DNA of 64,000 bases. It comes from Tractidigestivibacter montrealensis (GTDB lineage Bacteria > Actinomycetota > Coriobacteriia > Coriobacteriales > Atopobiaceae). Positions 8,322-16,551 of the stretch are shown one piece after another. The notes under the pieces were generated by a model that was not told where the DNA came from, ran no database searches, and was given only the letters and a program-made list of their open reading frames with translations. Both the position numbers and the translations under genes were made by a program. Every line of letters starts with the position of its first letter. Position 1 is the stretch's first letter. The DNA is taken from contig NZ_JANSKA010000001.1 in NCBI RefSeq assembly GCF_024741235.1, positions 434,001 to 498,000 of the forward strand. Reading direction: 5' to 3'.

Positions 8322-9041
8322 ATGCCTAAGGCGATCTTTGAGGGTATCTACCGCGACCTCAAGGGCAAGATTCAAGAGGGTACCTACTCGTACCAGGAGC
8401 TTCTTCCCTCCGAGGGCGAGCTCACGGCAGAGTATGGGTGCTCGCGCAACACGCTGCGCAGGGCAGTCTCCATGCTTGCAGATGACGCCTACGTGCAGCC
8501 CATGCACGGCCGCGGCGTGCGCGTGATTTGGCAGCGAGAGGCACACAGCGCCCAGGGATCCCTCGAGGGCGTGGAATCCTTTGGCGAGTACGCGCGGAGG
8601 AACGGCTTTGTGCCTGGTACGCAGGTCAAGTCATTTGAACATGTCACCTGTGGCGCAGGCCTGGCACGTCGCACCGGCTTTGCCGAGGGCGTCGAACTTG
8701 TGCGCGTGGTGCGCGTGCGCACGCTGGACGACGTCGCGCGCCAGATTGACCACGACTACTTCCTTGCCTCCGCCGTTCCCGGGCTTACCGCAGAGCAGGC
8801 CGAGAAGTCCGTCTACAGCTATCTCGAGCACAACCTGGGAATGCGCATCCTCACGAGCCGGCGCCGCATCACGGTGCAGCTTGCGACCGACGAGGATTGT
8901 AGCTACATGGACCTCGACCCCTACAACTGCGTTGCCGTGGTGGAGAGCCAGTCATACAACTCCGACGGCGTGATGTTCGAGTACACGCAGGTGCGGCACC
9001 ACCCGGAGCTCTTCTGCTTCACCACCGTGTCGAGGAGGTAG
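8322..9041 (+). CDS. GntR-family (HutC/TreR-like) transcription regulator
   Basis: A 239-residue cytoplasmic regulator. The N-terminal winged helix-turn-helix is clear (LLPSEGELTAEYGCSRNTLRRAVSML, residues 28-53). From about residue 85 to the end it has a UTRA effector domain, which in this family binds sugars or sugar phosphates. The start ATG follows AGGAGAG. It is divergent from the maltodextrin operon and shares its promoter region, so it probably senses a glucan breakdown product and represses that operon. Its last 23 bases overlap the convergent ORF at 9019. Confidence 0.92.
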   Translation: MPKAIFEGIYRDLKGKIQEGTYSYQELLPSEGELTAEYGCSRNTLRRAVSMLADDAYVQPMHGRGVRVIWQREAHSAQGSLEGVESFGEYARRNGFVPGTQVKSFEHVTCGAGLARRTGFAEGVELVRVVRVRTLDDVARQIDHDYFLASAVPGLTAEQAEKSVYSYLEHNLGMRILTSRRRITVQLATDEDCSYMDLDPYNCVAVVESQSYNSDGVMFEYTQVRHHPELFCFTTVSRR

Positions 9042-9801
9042 CGGCGCGCCCGCATCGTAGGGATAACGCCACAGCGAGGGTTTCGTACGCACTTGCTGCT
9101 GCGACGGCCCTTGTGGCGCCAACCCAGCGCGCGCAAGCGCGCCCGGGACATCTCTGCGTGACGGTTACAGCCACCCCGCGAGCAGGGCAAACCACCGCGA
9201 CAACGCCCAAGACGAGAAGCGCACCGTCCACCACGCCGGCGGACTTGCACAGCCCCAGCGACTGCCCCTTTGCAACGGGCCAAAAGAGCCGCTCCGGCAT
9301 CTTGTTGAGAAGGTCAATCACCAGGTGTGAGAAGTACCCCACCGTCAATGCCAGGGCAATCTCCGGCACCGCAAGGTACGCCCCGCCAAAGAACAGCACC
9401 GCAGCCACAAGCGAGTGCGAGAAGCCCCTATGTCCGGAGGCCCGCCCGCAAGCAAGTACAGCAACGATAACGGCAATGCCGGCAACCTGATACACGCCCG
9501 CAGCGCGAACAAACGCCACCGTCTGCGCACCCAGATCTAGCCCCAGCAGGGCATCCGCCGCAAACGTCGCGGCTATCACAGCAACGAGAAGCCACCACGC
9601 CCTTCTCAGCTGACGCGAAGCCTCGCTCGTCGAAACATCGGTATCGGGGAGAAGGCCACCCGCCGCACCAGCGGCAAGACAGGCGAGCGCCGAAGCGTCT
9701 CCGGCAATCGTCGGCACCCCTGCCGTCAGCGCCGCAGGAACGTACTTTGCAACCACAAGCGCGGCCGCGGCCCCAACAGCAATGTGCGTCTTTCCCGTCA
9801 T
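9019..9801 (-). CDS. YdjM-like membrane metal-dependent hydrolase, possibly frameshifted
   Basis: A small integral membrane protein with the YdjM/LexA-bound hydrolase pattern: MTGKTHIAVGAAAAL at the N-terminus, LLPDTDVSTSEASRQLRRA, GHRGFSHSLVAAVLF and a helix with HLVIDLLNKMPERLFWPV. Conserved His and Asp residues suggest a metal site. The biochemical role of the family is poorly known. After about residue 205 the hydrophobic helix stops abruptly and a basic, low-complexity tail of about 50 residues runs into gntR. In another frame the same DNA reads WFALLAGWL and then stops (TAA at 9165-9167), which would be a natural helix end. A one-base error or true frameshift is therefore likely. Confidence 0.7.
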   Translation of the reverse strand: MTGKTHIAVGAAAALVVAKYVPAALTAGVPTIAGDASALACLAAGAAGGLLPDTDVSTSEASRQLRRAWWLLVAVIAATFAADALLGLDLGAQTVAFVRAAGVYQVAGIAVIVAVLACGRASGHRGFSHSLVAAVLFFGGAYLAVPEIALALTVGYFSHLVIDLLNKMPERLFWPVAKGQSLGLCKSAGVVDGALLVLGVVAVVCPARGVAVTVTQRCPGRACARWVGATRAVAAASAYETLAVALSLRCGRAATSSTRW

Positions 9802-9822
9802 CGCGTCGGTAATCCGACGGAC

Positions 9823-10632
9823 CTAGATGAGGCCCAGCGTGGCAAGGGCCGTTGCCACGCCGTCGTTATCTACCGTGTCGGTCACCATCGAGGCCGCAGC
9901 CTTTACCACCGGTGACGCATTACCCATGGCAACGGGCACGTCTACCTGCTCAAACAGGCTGAGGTCATTCTCGGAGTCACCAAAGCCGTAGGTGGTGCCC
10001 GCATCCCCCAGATAGTCGAGAATGGCTTTCACGGCACCACTCTTGCTGTTCTCCACAAGGCCGACCTCGCTGTTGCCAAGCTCGAGCTCCATAATCGAGA
10101 GGCCCACCGCTCCGGCAAGCCGGCTGACCACAAGCTTTGCCGTGGGCGTGGGCAGCACGACCTTGTGCGCACGTCCACCCGGAATGCGCTCAAGCGCCTC
10201 CGCAACGCTCGCTGGGGAAGGCCAATGCGTTCCAGCCGTGCCCCCGCGCACGTCAACAGAGCCACGCACAGACTCCAGCAGCGCACCCATGCCCGTCTCG
10301 AGAAGCACCTCGTCCACGCAGGCAAGCACCTCGGGTGGCAGGGCTACGTCGCGAAGTACGACGTCCCCTACCTTCACGTAGGCACCCGCAAGGCACGCCA
10401 TTCCCGAGAAGGGCAGGGCAGCCATCTTGGGGTGAATGTCGAGCGGTGAGCGCCCCGAGCAGATGAACGCGCGGTTGCCCGCTGCCACAAAGCGCCTGAT
10501 GGCATCTGCAACGATAGGGCTGGGAACCGGCGAGAGCTTGCGCTCCGTATCGCTCATGTGCTCGCGGGCAACCGGGTCGGTCCACCCCAGGGTCCCATCG
10601 ATATCGAAGAACGCCGTCACGCACTCGGCCAC
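9823..10632 (-). CDS. HAD-superfamily Cof-type phosphatase
   Basis: A cytoplasmic HAD hydrolase of the Cof/IIB type, 269 residues from a GTG at 10630-10632. An in-frame ATG at 10695 would add 21 residues that do not look native. Motif I is FFDIDGTLG, with the nucleophilic Asp near residue 9, motif II is FICSGRSP, and motif IV is GFGDSENDLSLF. A cap of about 100 residues lies between. These enzymes dephosphorylate sugar phosphates or cofactors, and the substrate cannot be told. It follows the PTS gene by 143 bases on the same strand, so a link to sugar phosphate metabolism is plausible but unproven. Confidence 0.85.
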   Translation of the reverse strand: MAECVTAFFDIDGTLGWTDPVAREHMSDTERKLSPVPSPIVADAIRRFVAAGNRAFICSGRSPLDIHPKMAALPFSGMACLAGAYVKVGDVVLRDVALPPEVLACVDEVLLETGMGALLESVRGSVDVRGGTAGTHWPSPASVAEALERIPGGRAHKVVLPTPTAKLVVSRLAGAVGLSIMELELGNSEVGLVENSKSGAVKAILDYLGDAGTTYGFGDSENDLSLFEQVDVPVAMGNASPVVKAAASMVTDTVDNDGVATALATLGLI

Positions 10633-10775
10633 GTTAGTCCCAAGCCTCTCGTTCCAAGCGGCGGAGTACGGACGGGCACGGCAGCAACACCGCATCTTCG
10701 CCGAAATAACTTGCTACCTTGTCATTCAACCACTTGTTTAAACTTCCAACAAGGTCGCGTTCTCAGGGGTGCCCC

Positions 10776-12392
10776 TCACCCATCGATGCCCAGGACCTTC
10801 TCGACGCGCTCTGCCACCTGCGTCACATTGAGACCCACGATCACCTGGACCGCACGGCCCGTGCACACGGCACCCCTCGCGCCAGCGTCCACAAAGGCAT
10901 CGCTCTCCGCGACCTTCTCGGGATCGCGCACGCCCACCCGCAGACGCGTGGCGCAGCTGGTAATGCCCTCGATGTTCTCGGCGCCGCCGAGAAGCTCCAC
11001 AAGTCGCAGCGCATAGGCGTCCTCCTGGTGGGCGTCGAGCTTCTCGCTCTCGACCCCAAGGCGCTTGCCGTCCTGCGCGCGCGGCATCCCGTGGGCGTCT
11101 CGGTACTCGTCCTGCGTGTGCAGCCGTACCTCCTCGTCGCTCGCCCTTCCGGGCGTCTTGAAGTCAAAGCGCAGGATGAGGAAGCGGAAAACCAGGAAGT
11201 ATATGACCGTGAAGCACAGGCCAATTGCCAGCGCCACAAGATAGGTCTGACCATGTGTGGCGGAGAGGGGCACAAAGTCGAGCGAGGACATCTCGATGAG
11301 GCCGCCCGAGAAGACGCCTACCACGCCAAAAGCGTTCATCGTCATGGAGAGGCAGGCGGCAAGCGCCGCGTGGGCCACAAAGAGCTGGGGCGCCACAAAG
11401 AGGAACGTGTACTCGATGGGCTCGGTCACGCCACAGAGCACCGAGGTCAGCGTCACGGGAACGAGAAGCGCCAGCACGCGCTTGCGGCGCTCGGGCTTGG
11501 CGGTAACGTAGAACGCGGCGGCGATGCCAGGAATGCCAAAGAGCTTTGACCAGCCCGTGGCCGTGAGTGACGCCCACGGTGCGAGCTCCGCAAGCGGGCG
11601 CGCGGAGGCCGCAAGGCCCGGCAGGGCGTTTGCCCAGGCAGCGTAGATGCCTCCCTGCACAATCACGTTATCGTAGTAGAAGGGCGCGTAGAGCAGGTGG
11701 TGCAGGCCAAACGGAATGAGCACGCGCTCAAGGAAGACGAAGATTCCCACACCCGCCGTGCCGGCGTCGAGGATGACCTGCTGAAATACGTGCATGCCCA
11801 CCTGGACCTTGGGCCATACCAGCACCACCACGACAGCAATCGGCAGCATCACGATGAACGAGACCATGTACACAAAGGTCGAGCCGGAGAAGACCCCCAG
11901 CCACTCTGGCAGGCGCGTATCGAAGAAGCGGTTGTGGAGCGAGATGACCACGCCAGAGATGAGAAGTGCGCCGGCAATGCCCATGTCCAGCGTGCGAATG
12001 CCTGCAATGGTCGCGATGCCCTCCGCGCTCCCGGCGCTGGCCGAGAAGTCAACGCCCAACTCGGGCGCCCAGGCAGAGAGCATCGAGCTCACAAAGTAGT
12101 TGAACGTGAGGTAGGCGACAAACGCCTCGAGGCAGCAGCGGCCCGCTTGCTTCTTGGCAAGGCCAATGGGAAGCGCCACGGCAAAGAGCAGCGGAAGCTG
12201 GTTGAAGACCGTCCAACCGCCGTCGAGAATCACGGTCCAGCACTTGGTCCAGGTGGTGCCGGCCGCCGCGATGGGCCCCATGATGGACTCGGTGGTGAAG
12301 AGCGTTCCCAGACCCACCACGACCCCCGCAAAGGCGAAGAGCATGGCGGGCGTGAAGAGCGCGCCGCCAAACCGCTGGATGGCCTTCATCAT
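10776..12392 (-). CDS. PTS transporter IICB component, alpha-glucoside/glucose family
   Basis: A phosphotransferase-system permease of 538 residues. It imports a sugar and phosphorylates it during transport. Residues 1 to about 420 form the membrane IIC domain with the conserved loop GVTEPIEYTFLFVAP. A linker follows, and the C-terminal IIB domain carries the phosphorylated cysteine in ITSCATRLRV. No IIA domain is present or adjacent, so it must borrow one. Similarity in layout to MalX/AglA-type transporters suggests maltose, another alpha-glucoside or glucose. The start could be either of two adjacent ATGs. Confidence 0.9.
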   Translation of the reverse strand: MMKAIQRFGGALFTPAMLFAFAGVVVGLGTLFTTESIMGPIAAAGTTWTKCWTVILDGGWTVFNQLPLLFAVALPIGLAKKQAGRCCLEAFVAYLTFNYFVSSMLSAWAPELGVDFSASAGSAEGIATIAGIRTLDMGIAGALLISGVVISLHNRFFDTRLPEWLGVFSGSTFVYMVSFIVMLPIAVVVVLVWPKVQVGMHVFQQVILDAGTAGVGIFVFLERVLIPFGLHHLLYAPFYYDNVIVQGGIYAAWANALPGLAASARPLAELAPWASLTATGWSKLFGIPGIAAAFYVTAKPERRKRVLALLVPVTLTSVLCGVTEPIEYTFLFVAPQLFVAHAALAACLSMTMNAFGVVGVFSGGLIEMSSLDFVPLSATHGQTYLVALAIGLCFTVIYFLVFRFLILRFDFKTPGRASDEEVRLHTQDEYRDAHGMPRAQDGKRLGVESEKLDAHQEDAYALRLVELLGGAENIEGITSCATRLRVGVRDPEKVAESDAFVDAGARGAVCTGRAVQVIVGLNVTQVAERVEKVLGIDG

Positions 12393-12449
12393 GATGTGAT
12401 CCCCCTCTCGGCACGAGAGCGCACGGCGCCTCGCGCGGCCACACTCTGA

Positions 12450-12478
12450 TACACTAGCCGAGAAGCCCGCTTAGCGGG
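12450..12478 (+). promoter_or_regulatory. Possible -10 and leader hairpin before tRNA-Gln
   Basis: TACACT (12450-12455) is a fair -10, and CCCGC-TTA-GCGGG (12466-12478) forms a short hairpin between it and the tRNA. No good -35 was seen. Confidence 0.3.
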
Positions 12479-12490
12479 TGGCACGCTCAC

Positions 12491-12565
12491 TGGGGTATCG
12501 TCCAACGGTTAGGACACGGGTTTTTGGTGCCTGGAATGTGGGTTCGAATCCTACTACCCCAGCCA
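12491..12565 (+). tRNA. trnQ: tRNA-Gln (anticodon TTG)
   Basis: A full cloverleaf: acceptor TGGGGTA pairs with TACCCCA (12555-12561), D stem GTCC/GGAC, anticodon stem CGGGT/GCCTG with loop TTTTGGT (anticodon TTG, reads CAA and CAG), a 4-nt variable loop and T arm GTGGG-TTCGAAT-CCTAC. The discriminator G and CCA (12562-12565) are encoded. A T-rich run follows directly and probably ends transcription. Confidence 0.97.
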
Positions 12566-12770
12566 TTTTTCTTCTCGCATTTGCCTTCACCTGGTACAAA
12601 AGCTGGGATGCATTGAATTCTCCGCGAACGGTAGAGTGACGCCCCTCGCCTTGGGATACCCATGAAACGCGCGTGTAATGTGGCGGCAGGCGCTTTGGCT
12701 GCGCTATCATCGTTGCGGCACGAACAGCCTGAATAGCCGGGATAGGTCCCAGACGGAAGGACGGCAGTCG

Positions 12771-13766
12771 ATGTACGAAGACCTGAGCAAGCCCACCACC
12801 TACCAGAAGGAAATCAAGCTTTACTCCGGTACCAGCAACCCCAAGCTCGCCCAGGACATCGCAGACATCCTCCACCTCAAGCTTCAGGGCCTCAAGATCG
12901 AGAAGTTCGCCAACGGCGAGATTTATGCCCGCTTTGAGGAGTCCGTCCGCGGCGACGAGGTCTTCTTCATCCAGACCATTGCGAGCAAGAACGTGAACGA
13001 CCTCATCATGGAGACCCTCATCGTGGCCGACGCCGCCACCCGCGCAAGCGCGGAGAGCTTCACGGCGGTCATCCCCCACTACGGCTACGCTCGTCAGGAC
13101 CGCAAGGCCTCCAGCCGTGAGCCCATCACCGCCCGACTGGTGGCAAACCTCCTCGAGGCCGCCGGCGTTGACCGCGTGATCACGCTCGACCTGCACTCAG
13201 GCCAGATCCAGGGCTTCTTCGACATTCCCGTGACGCACCTCACCGCCCTGTACAACTTTGGCGACTACTTCAAGACCAAGGACTTCGACTGGGACAACAC
13301 CGTGGTCGTCTCGCCTGACATGGGGCGCGCCAAGGTTGCCAAGAAGCTTTCCGACTACCTCGGCTGCGAGGTCGCCATTGCCCACAAGAGCCGCCCCAAG
13401 CACAACGCCGCCGAGGTCATGGGCGTCATTGGCGACATCGTGGGCAAGACCTGCATCATCAACGACGACATGATTGACACGGGCGGCACCCTCGTGGGCT
13501 CCATCAACAAGCTCAAAGAGATGGGCGCGGGCGACATCTACGTCTCTGCCACCCACGGCATCTTCTCCGGCCAGGCCGTCGAGCGCTTGCAGAACGCACC
13601 CATCGTCGAGTGCGTGGTCACCGACGCCATCCCCTGCGAGGCCGCCAACAAGCCTGGCTCCAAGATCAAGCAGATCAGCATCGCCGAGCCCCTGGCAACC
13701 TGCATCTACAACGTCTACACCAACAACTCGGTCTCGCAGGGCGCAGCTGGCCACTCCGAGGTCTAG
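12771..13766 (+). CDS. prs: Ribose-phosphate pyrophosphokinase
   Basis: Makes PRPP from ribose-5-phosphate and ATP for nucleotide, NAD, His and Trp synthesis. It has 331 residues, starting MYEDLSKPTTYQKEIKLYSG after GGAAGGA. An upstream in-frame ATG at 12678 lacks a site and gives an unlikely leader. Motifs are the flexible catalytic loop YARQDRKASSREPITA, the metal/ATP region LDLHSGQIQGFFDIPV and the PRPP loop INDDMIDTGGTL. The CLC-type gene starts four bases after the stop, so the two are co-transcribed. The nearby glmU and pth are common Gram-positive neighbours. Confidence 0.97.
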   Translation: MYEDLSKPTTYQKEIKLYSGTSNPKLAQDIADILHLKLQGLKIEKFANGEIYARFEESVRGDEVFFIQTIASKNVNDLIMETLIVADAATRASAESFTAVIPHYGYARQDRKASSREPITARLVANLLEAAGVDRVITLDLHSGQIQGFFDIPVTHLTALYNFGDYFKTKDFDWDNTVVVSPDMGRAKVAKKLSDYLGCEVAIAHKSRPKHNAAEVMGVIGDIVGKTCIINDDMIDTGGTLVGSINKLKEMGAGDIYVSATHGIFSGQAVERLQNAPIVECVVTDAIPCEAANKPGSKIKQISIAEPLATCIYNVYTNNSVSQGAAGHSEV

Positions 13767-13770
13767 ACGC

Positions 13771-15024
13771 ATGCCGGACGAGAAGCCCAAAACACACAAG
13801 AGGATCATCGACGCCGCGGAGGAGGCCCCCCGCGGCGTCGCTCTGTTGCGCGCGGCCCTTGTTCTGCTGCTCTGGGCACTCTTGGCGGGCGTGGTAGTGG
13901 GCGCGGGCTGCCTCGCCACATTGAAGGCGGTCGACCTGCTCCAGGAGGTTGTCTGGGAGGGCGTCGCCGAGGCACTCCCCCAGCCTCTGGGCGCAGTGGC
14001 ACCGGTGCTTCTCTGCACCCTGGGTGGCGTCCTCGTGGGCGTTGCCACCAGCCACGCGGGCTTCTCGCTTGACACCCTTGGCGTGGTGGTTGGCCACTGC
14101 CGCACCGAGGGCGACTACCAGGTGAAGAGCTGGCCATGGGCGCTGGTGCTCTTTGCGCTGCCCATTGCCTTCGGCGGCGCCGTTGGCCCCGAGGCCGGTG
14201 TCTCGGGCTTCACCGCAGCGCTGGGCACCATGGCAATGCACGGCATGCGGCGCTCTGGCGTGGCTGCGGCGCGCAACGCCTCGCACCCGCTCGTTGCCGC
14301 GTGGAAGGCACTCTCCCCCGCCGCAAGCGACGAGGGACGTCGTTACAGCCGCGGGCCACGAGCCCTGCTCTGGGCAATGGCCGCCGCGGGCTTTGTGCTC
14401 GGGGCACTCGGAGTCTCCCACCTCTTTGGCCCTGGCTCCGGCTTCCCGCGCTTTGATGCCATCGACTACCTGGGGCTGGGCACCAATGCGCTGTGGGCGC
14501 TCCTTGCACTTCCCCTTGGGTGGGTGCTCGCGCGTGTCGCCGCGTACGCCGGCAAGGCGGCAAAGTTGGCGTGCGGCCGCATGAAGACCGTTCCCAAGGC
14601 CATTCTCTGCGGCGTTGTCCTGGGGCTTGTTGCCATGGCGCTGCCGGAGGTGCTCTTCTCGGGCCAGTCCGGCACGGTGGTCCTTCTCGGCAGCTGGCAG
14701 GACATGAGCGCCGGGGTGCTGCTTGCCACCTGCGTGGCAAAGCTTGCCCTGACACAGCTCTGCGAGGAGACCGGCTGGGTTGGCGGCGAGTTCTTCCCCA
14801 ACATCTTCTGCGGCGTTGCCGCCGGATACGCGGTTGCCGCCATCACCGGAGGCGACCCCATGCTCGCCGTCGCCCTTTCGACGGGCGCCCTGGTAGGAGC
14901 CGCAACCAGAAAGTGGCTGCTCTCCACCTGCGTGCTTGCGCTCTGCTTCCCGCCCGCAAGCCTGCCCGTGGTGGCGCTTGCGGCGTTTCTCGGCGCAAAG
15001 GCCAGCGGACATTCGCGTAGCTAG
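13771..15024 (+). CDS. CLC-type chloride channel/antiporter family protein
   Basis: A polytopic membrane protein of 417 residues, close to the usual bacterial CLC size. Visible family marks are GAVGPEAGVSGF near residue 138, a variant of the GxEGP anion-filter motif, and GGEFFPNIF near residue 336, the GxFxP motif. The usual GSGIP element was not found, so it is a divergent member. The substrate (chloride, fluoride or other) is not determined. It begins with an acidic/basic cytoplasmic tail (MPDEKPKTHKR) and follows prs by four bases. The frame is also open upstream inside prs, but that part is a shadow. Confidence 0.85.
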   Translation: MPDEKPKTHKRIIDAAEEAPRGVALLRAALVLLLWALLAGVVVGAGCLATLKAVDLLQEVVWEGVAEALPQPLGAVAPVLLCTLGGVLVGVATSHAGFSLDTLGVVVGHCRTEGDYQVKSWPWALVLFALPIAFGGAVGPEAGVSGFTAALGTMAMHGMRRSGVAAARNASHPLVAAWKALSPAASDEGRRYSRGPRALLWAMAAAGFVLGALGVSHLFGPGSGFPRFDAIDYLGLGTNALWALLALPLGWVLARVAAYAGKAAKLACGRMKTVPKAILCGVVLGLVAMALPEVLFSGQSGTVVLLGSWQDMSAGVLLATCVAKLALTQLCEETGWVGGEFFPNIFCGVAAGYAVAAITGGDPMLAVALSTGALVGAATRKWLLSTCVLALCFPPASLPVVALAAFLGAKASGHSRS

Positions 15025-15151
15025 TGCCATGGCCGGCGCTGGCCCTCGGGCCCTGCACATGCCTGAGCTATCATGGGACCGTCATGTATCTTCCCGGCAC
15101 TCGCCGGAGCGGCCAGAAGGCCCAAAATCACTACGAACACAGGAGGCAGCC

Positions 15152-16546
15152 ATGCCCGTCACCGCGATCGTCCTTGCCGCCGGCGAGGGAACGCGTATGA
15201 AGTCTCACCACCCCAAGGTCATGCACAGGGTCCTCGACAAGCCTCTTGCCTGGTGGGTCGTCGATGCCGCCCGCAAGGCAGGCGTTGATCGCATTGTGCT
15301 GGTGGTGGGCAACGGAGCCGACGAGGTTCGCTCGTACTTTGCGGACGAGAAGGACGTCGAGTTTGTCGAGCAGACCGAGCGCCTGGGCACCGGCCACGCC
15401 GTGCGCGTGGTGCGCGACGCCCTCGGCGGCTTTACCGGCCCCGTGGTAGTTCTCAACGGCGACCTGCCGCTCGTTCGCCCCGAGACCATATCGGCCCTGG
15501 TCGACGCCACGCGCACGGGTCACAATGCCTGCACGCTGCTCACCATGACTCCGCCGGATGTGACTGGCTACGGCCGCGTGCTCATCGAGGACGGCGGCGT
15601 GCGCGCCATCATCGAGGACAAGGACTGCACGCCCGAGCAGCGCGCAACGCTCCTCGAGTGCAACGCCGGCGCCTACTGCTTCTGCGGCGAGCGCCTCTCG
15701 ACCAACATCGACAAGGTCACCAACGACAACGCCCAGGGCGAGTACTACCTCACCGACATGGTGGGCATCTACGTTGGCATGGGGGAGCCCGTCTCGGCCG
15801 TCCACTGCGACGACTACGAGGAGCTTCTCGGCGTGAACGACCGCGTCCAGCTGGCGCAGGTCACCAAGATCATGCAGCGCCGCATCAACGAGGGCCTCGT
15901 GCGCTCGGGTGTCTCGATGCTTGACCCCGACCAGGTCTGGGTTGGCCCCGAGGCCATCGTCGGGAAGGATACCGTCCTTCTCCCTCAGACCTTCCTCTGG
16001 GGCAAGACGTCCGTGGGTGAGGCATGCACCGTTGGCCCCAACAGCCGCCTTGAAGATGCTACGGTGGGCAACAACTGCACCGTGGACGAGACCGTGATCG
16101 TTGACTCCGCCATCGACGACGACGTCAACTGCGGTCCCCGCGCCTACCTGCGCGGCCACACCCACCTGCTGCGCGGCGCCAAGGCCGGCACGCACGTGGA
16201 ACTCAAGAACTCCGTGGTGGGCGAGGGCTCCAAGGTGCCGCACCTCTCCTACATTGGCGACACGCAGATGGGTGCCGGCGTGAACATTGGCGGCGGGTCC
16301 ATCACCTGCAACTACGACGGCGTGCACAAGAGCCACACCACCATCGGCGACGGCGCCTTCATTGGCTCTGACACCATGATGGTGGCGCCCGTCAACATCG
16401 GTGCCGGCGCAATCACAGGGGCCAGCTCCTGCATAACGCACGACGTGCCCGACGACGCCCTCGCCATCGAGCGCAGCCAGCAGAAGAACGTCGAGGGCTA
16501 CGCCATCGCCCGCCGCGAGCGCCTGGGCATCAAGCCTCGGAAGTAG
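15152..16546 (+). CDS. glmU: Bifunctional UDP-GlcNAc pyrophosphorylase / GlcN-1-P acetyltransferase
   Basis: Makes UDP-N-acetylglucosamine for peptidoglycan and envelope sugars, in the cytoplasm. It has 464 residues. The N-terminal uridyltransferase shows LAAGEGTRMKSHHPKVMH (residues 7-24). The C-terminal left-handed beta-helix holds hexapeptide repeats and the acetyltransferase signature around YIGDTQMGAGVNIGGGSI, then ITCNYDG. The start is fixed by AGGAGG eight bases upstream of MPVTAIVL. TATCAT about 80 bases upstream is a possible -10. The amylase gene follows after five bases. Confidence 0.97.
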   Translation: MPVTAIVLAAGEGTRMKSHHPKVMHRVLDKPLAWWVVDAARKAGVDRIVLVVGNGADEVRSYFADEKDVEFVEQTERLGTGHAVRVVRDALGGFTGPVVVLNGDLPLVRPETISALVDATRTGHNACTLLTMTPPDVTGYGRVLIEDGGVRAIIEDKDCTPEQRATLLECNAGAYCFCGERLSTNIDKVTNDNAQGEYYLTDMVGIYVGMGEPVSAVHCDDYEELLGVNDRVQLAQVTKIMQRRINEGLVRSGVSMLDPDQVWVGPEAIVGKDTVLLPQTFLWGKTSVGEACTVGPNSRLEDATVGNNCTVDETVIVDSAIDDDVNCGPRAYLRGHTHLLRGAKAGTHVELKNSVVGEGSKVPHLSYIGDTQMGAGVNIGGGSITCNYDGVHKSHTTIGDGAFIGSDTMMVAPVNIGAGAITGASSCITHDVPDDALAIERSQQKNVEGYAIARRERLGIKPRK

Positions 16547-16551
16547 CGCCC

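Noticed and set aside
12678-12770. N-terminal extension of Prs
   Set aside because: Lacks a ribosome-binding site and has no family likeness. The ATG at 12771 has GGAAGGA.
15068-15076. glmU promoter at TATCAT
   Set aside because: No acceptable -35 was found, so it is not listed as a separate promoter.
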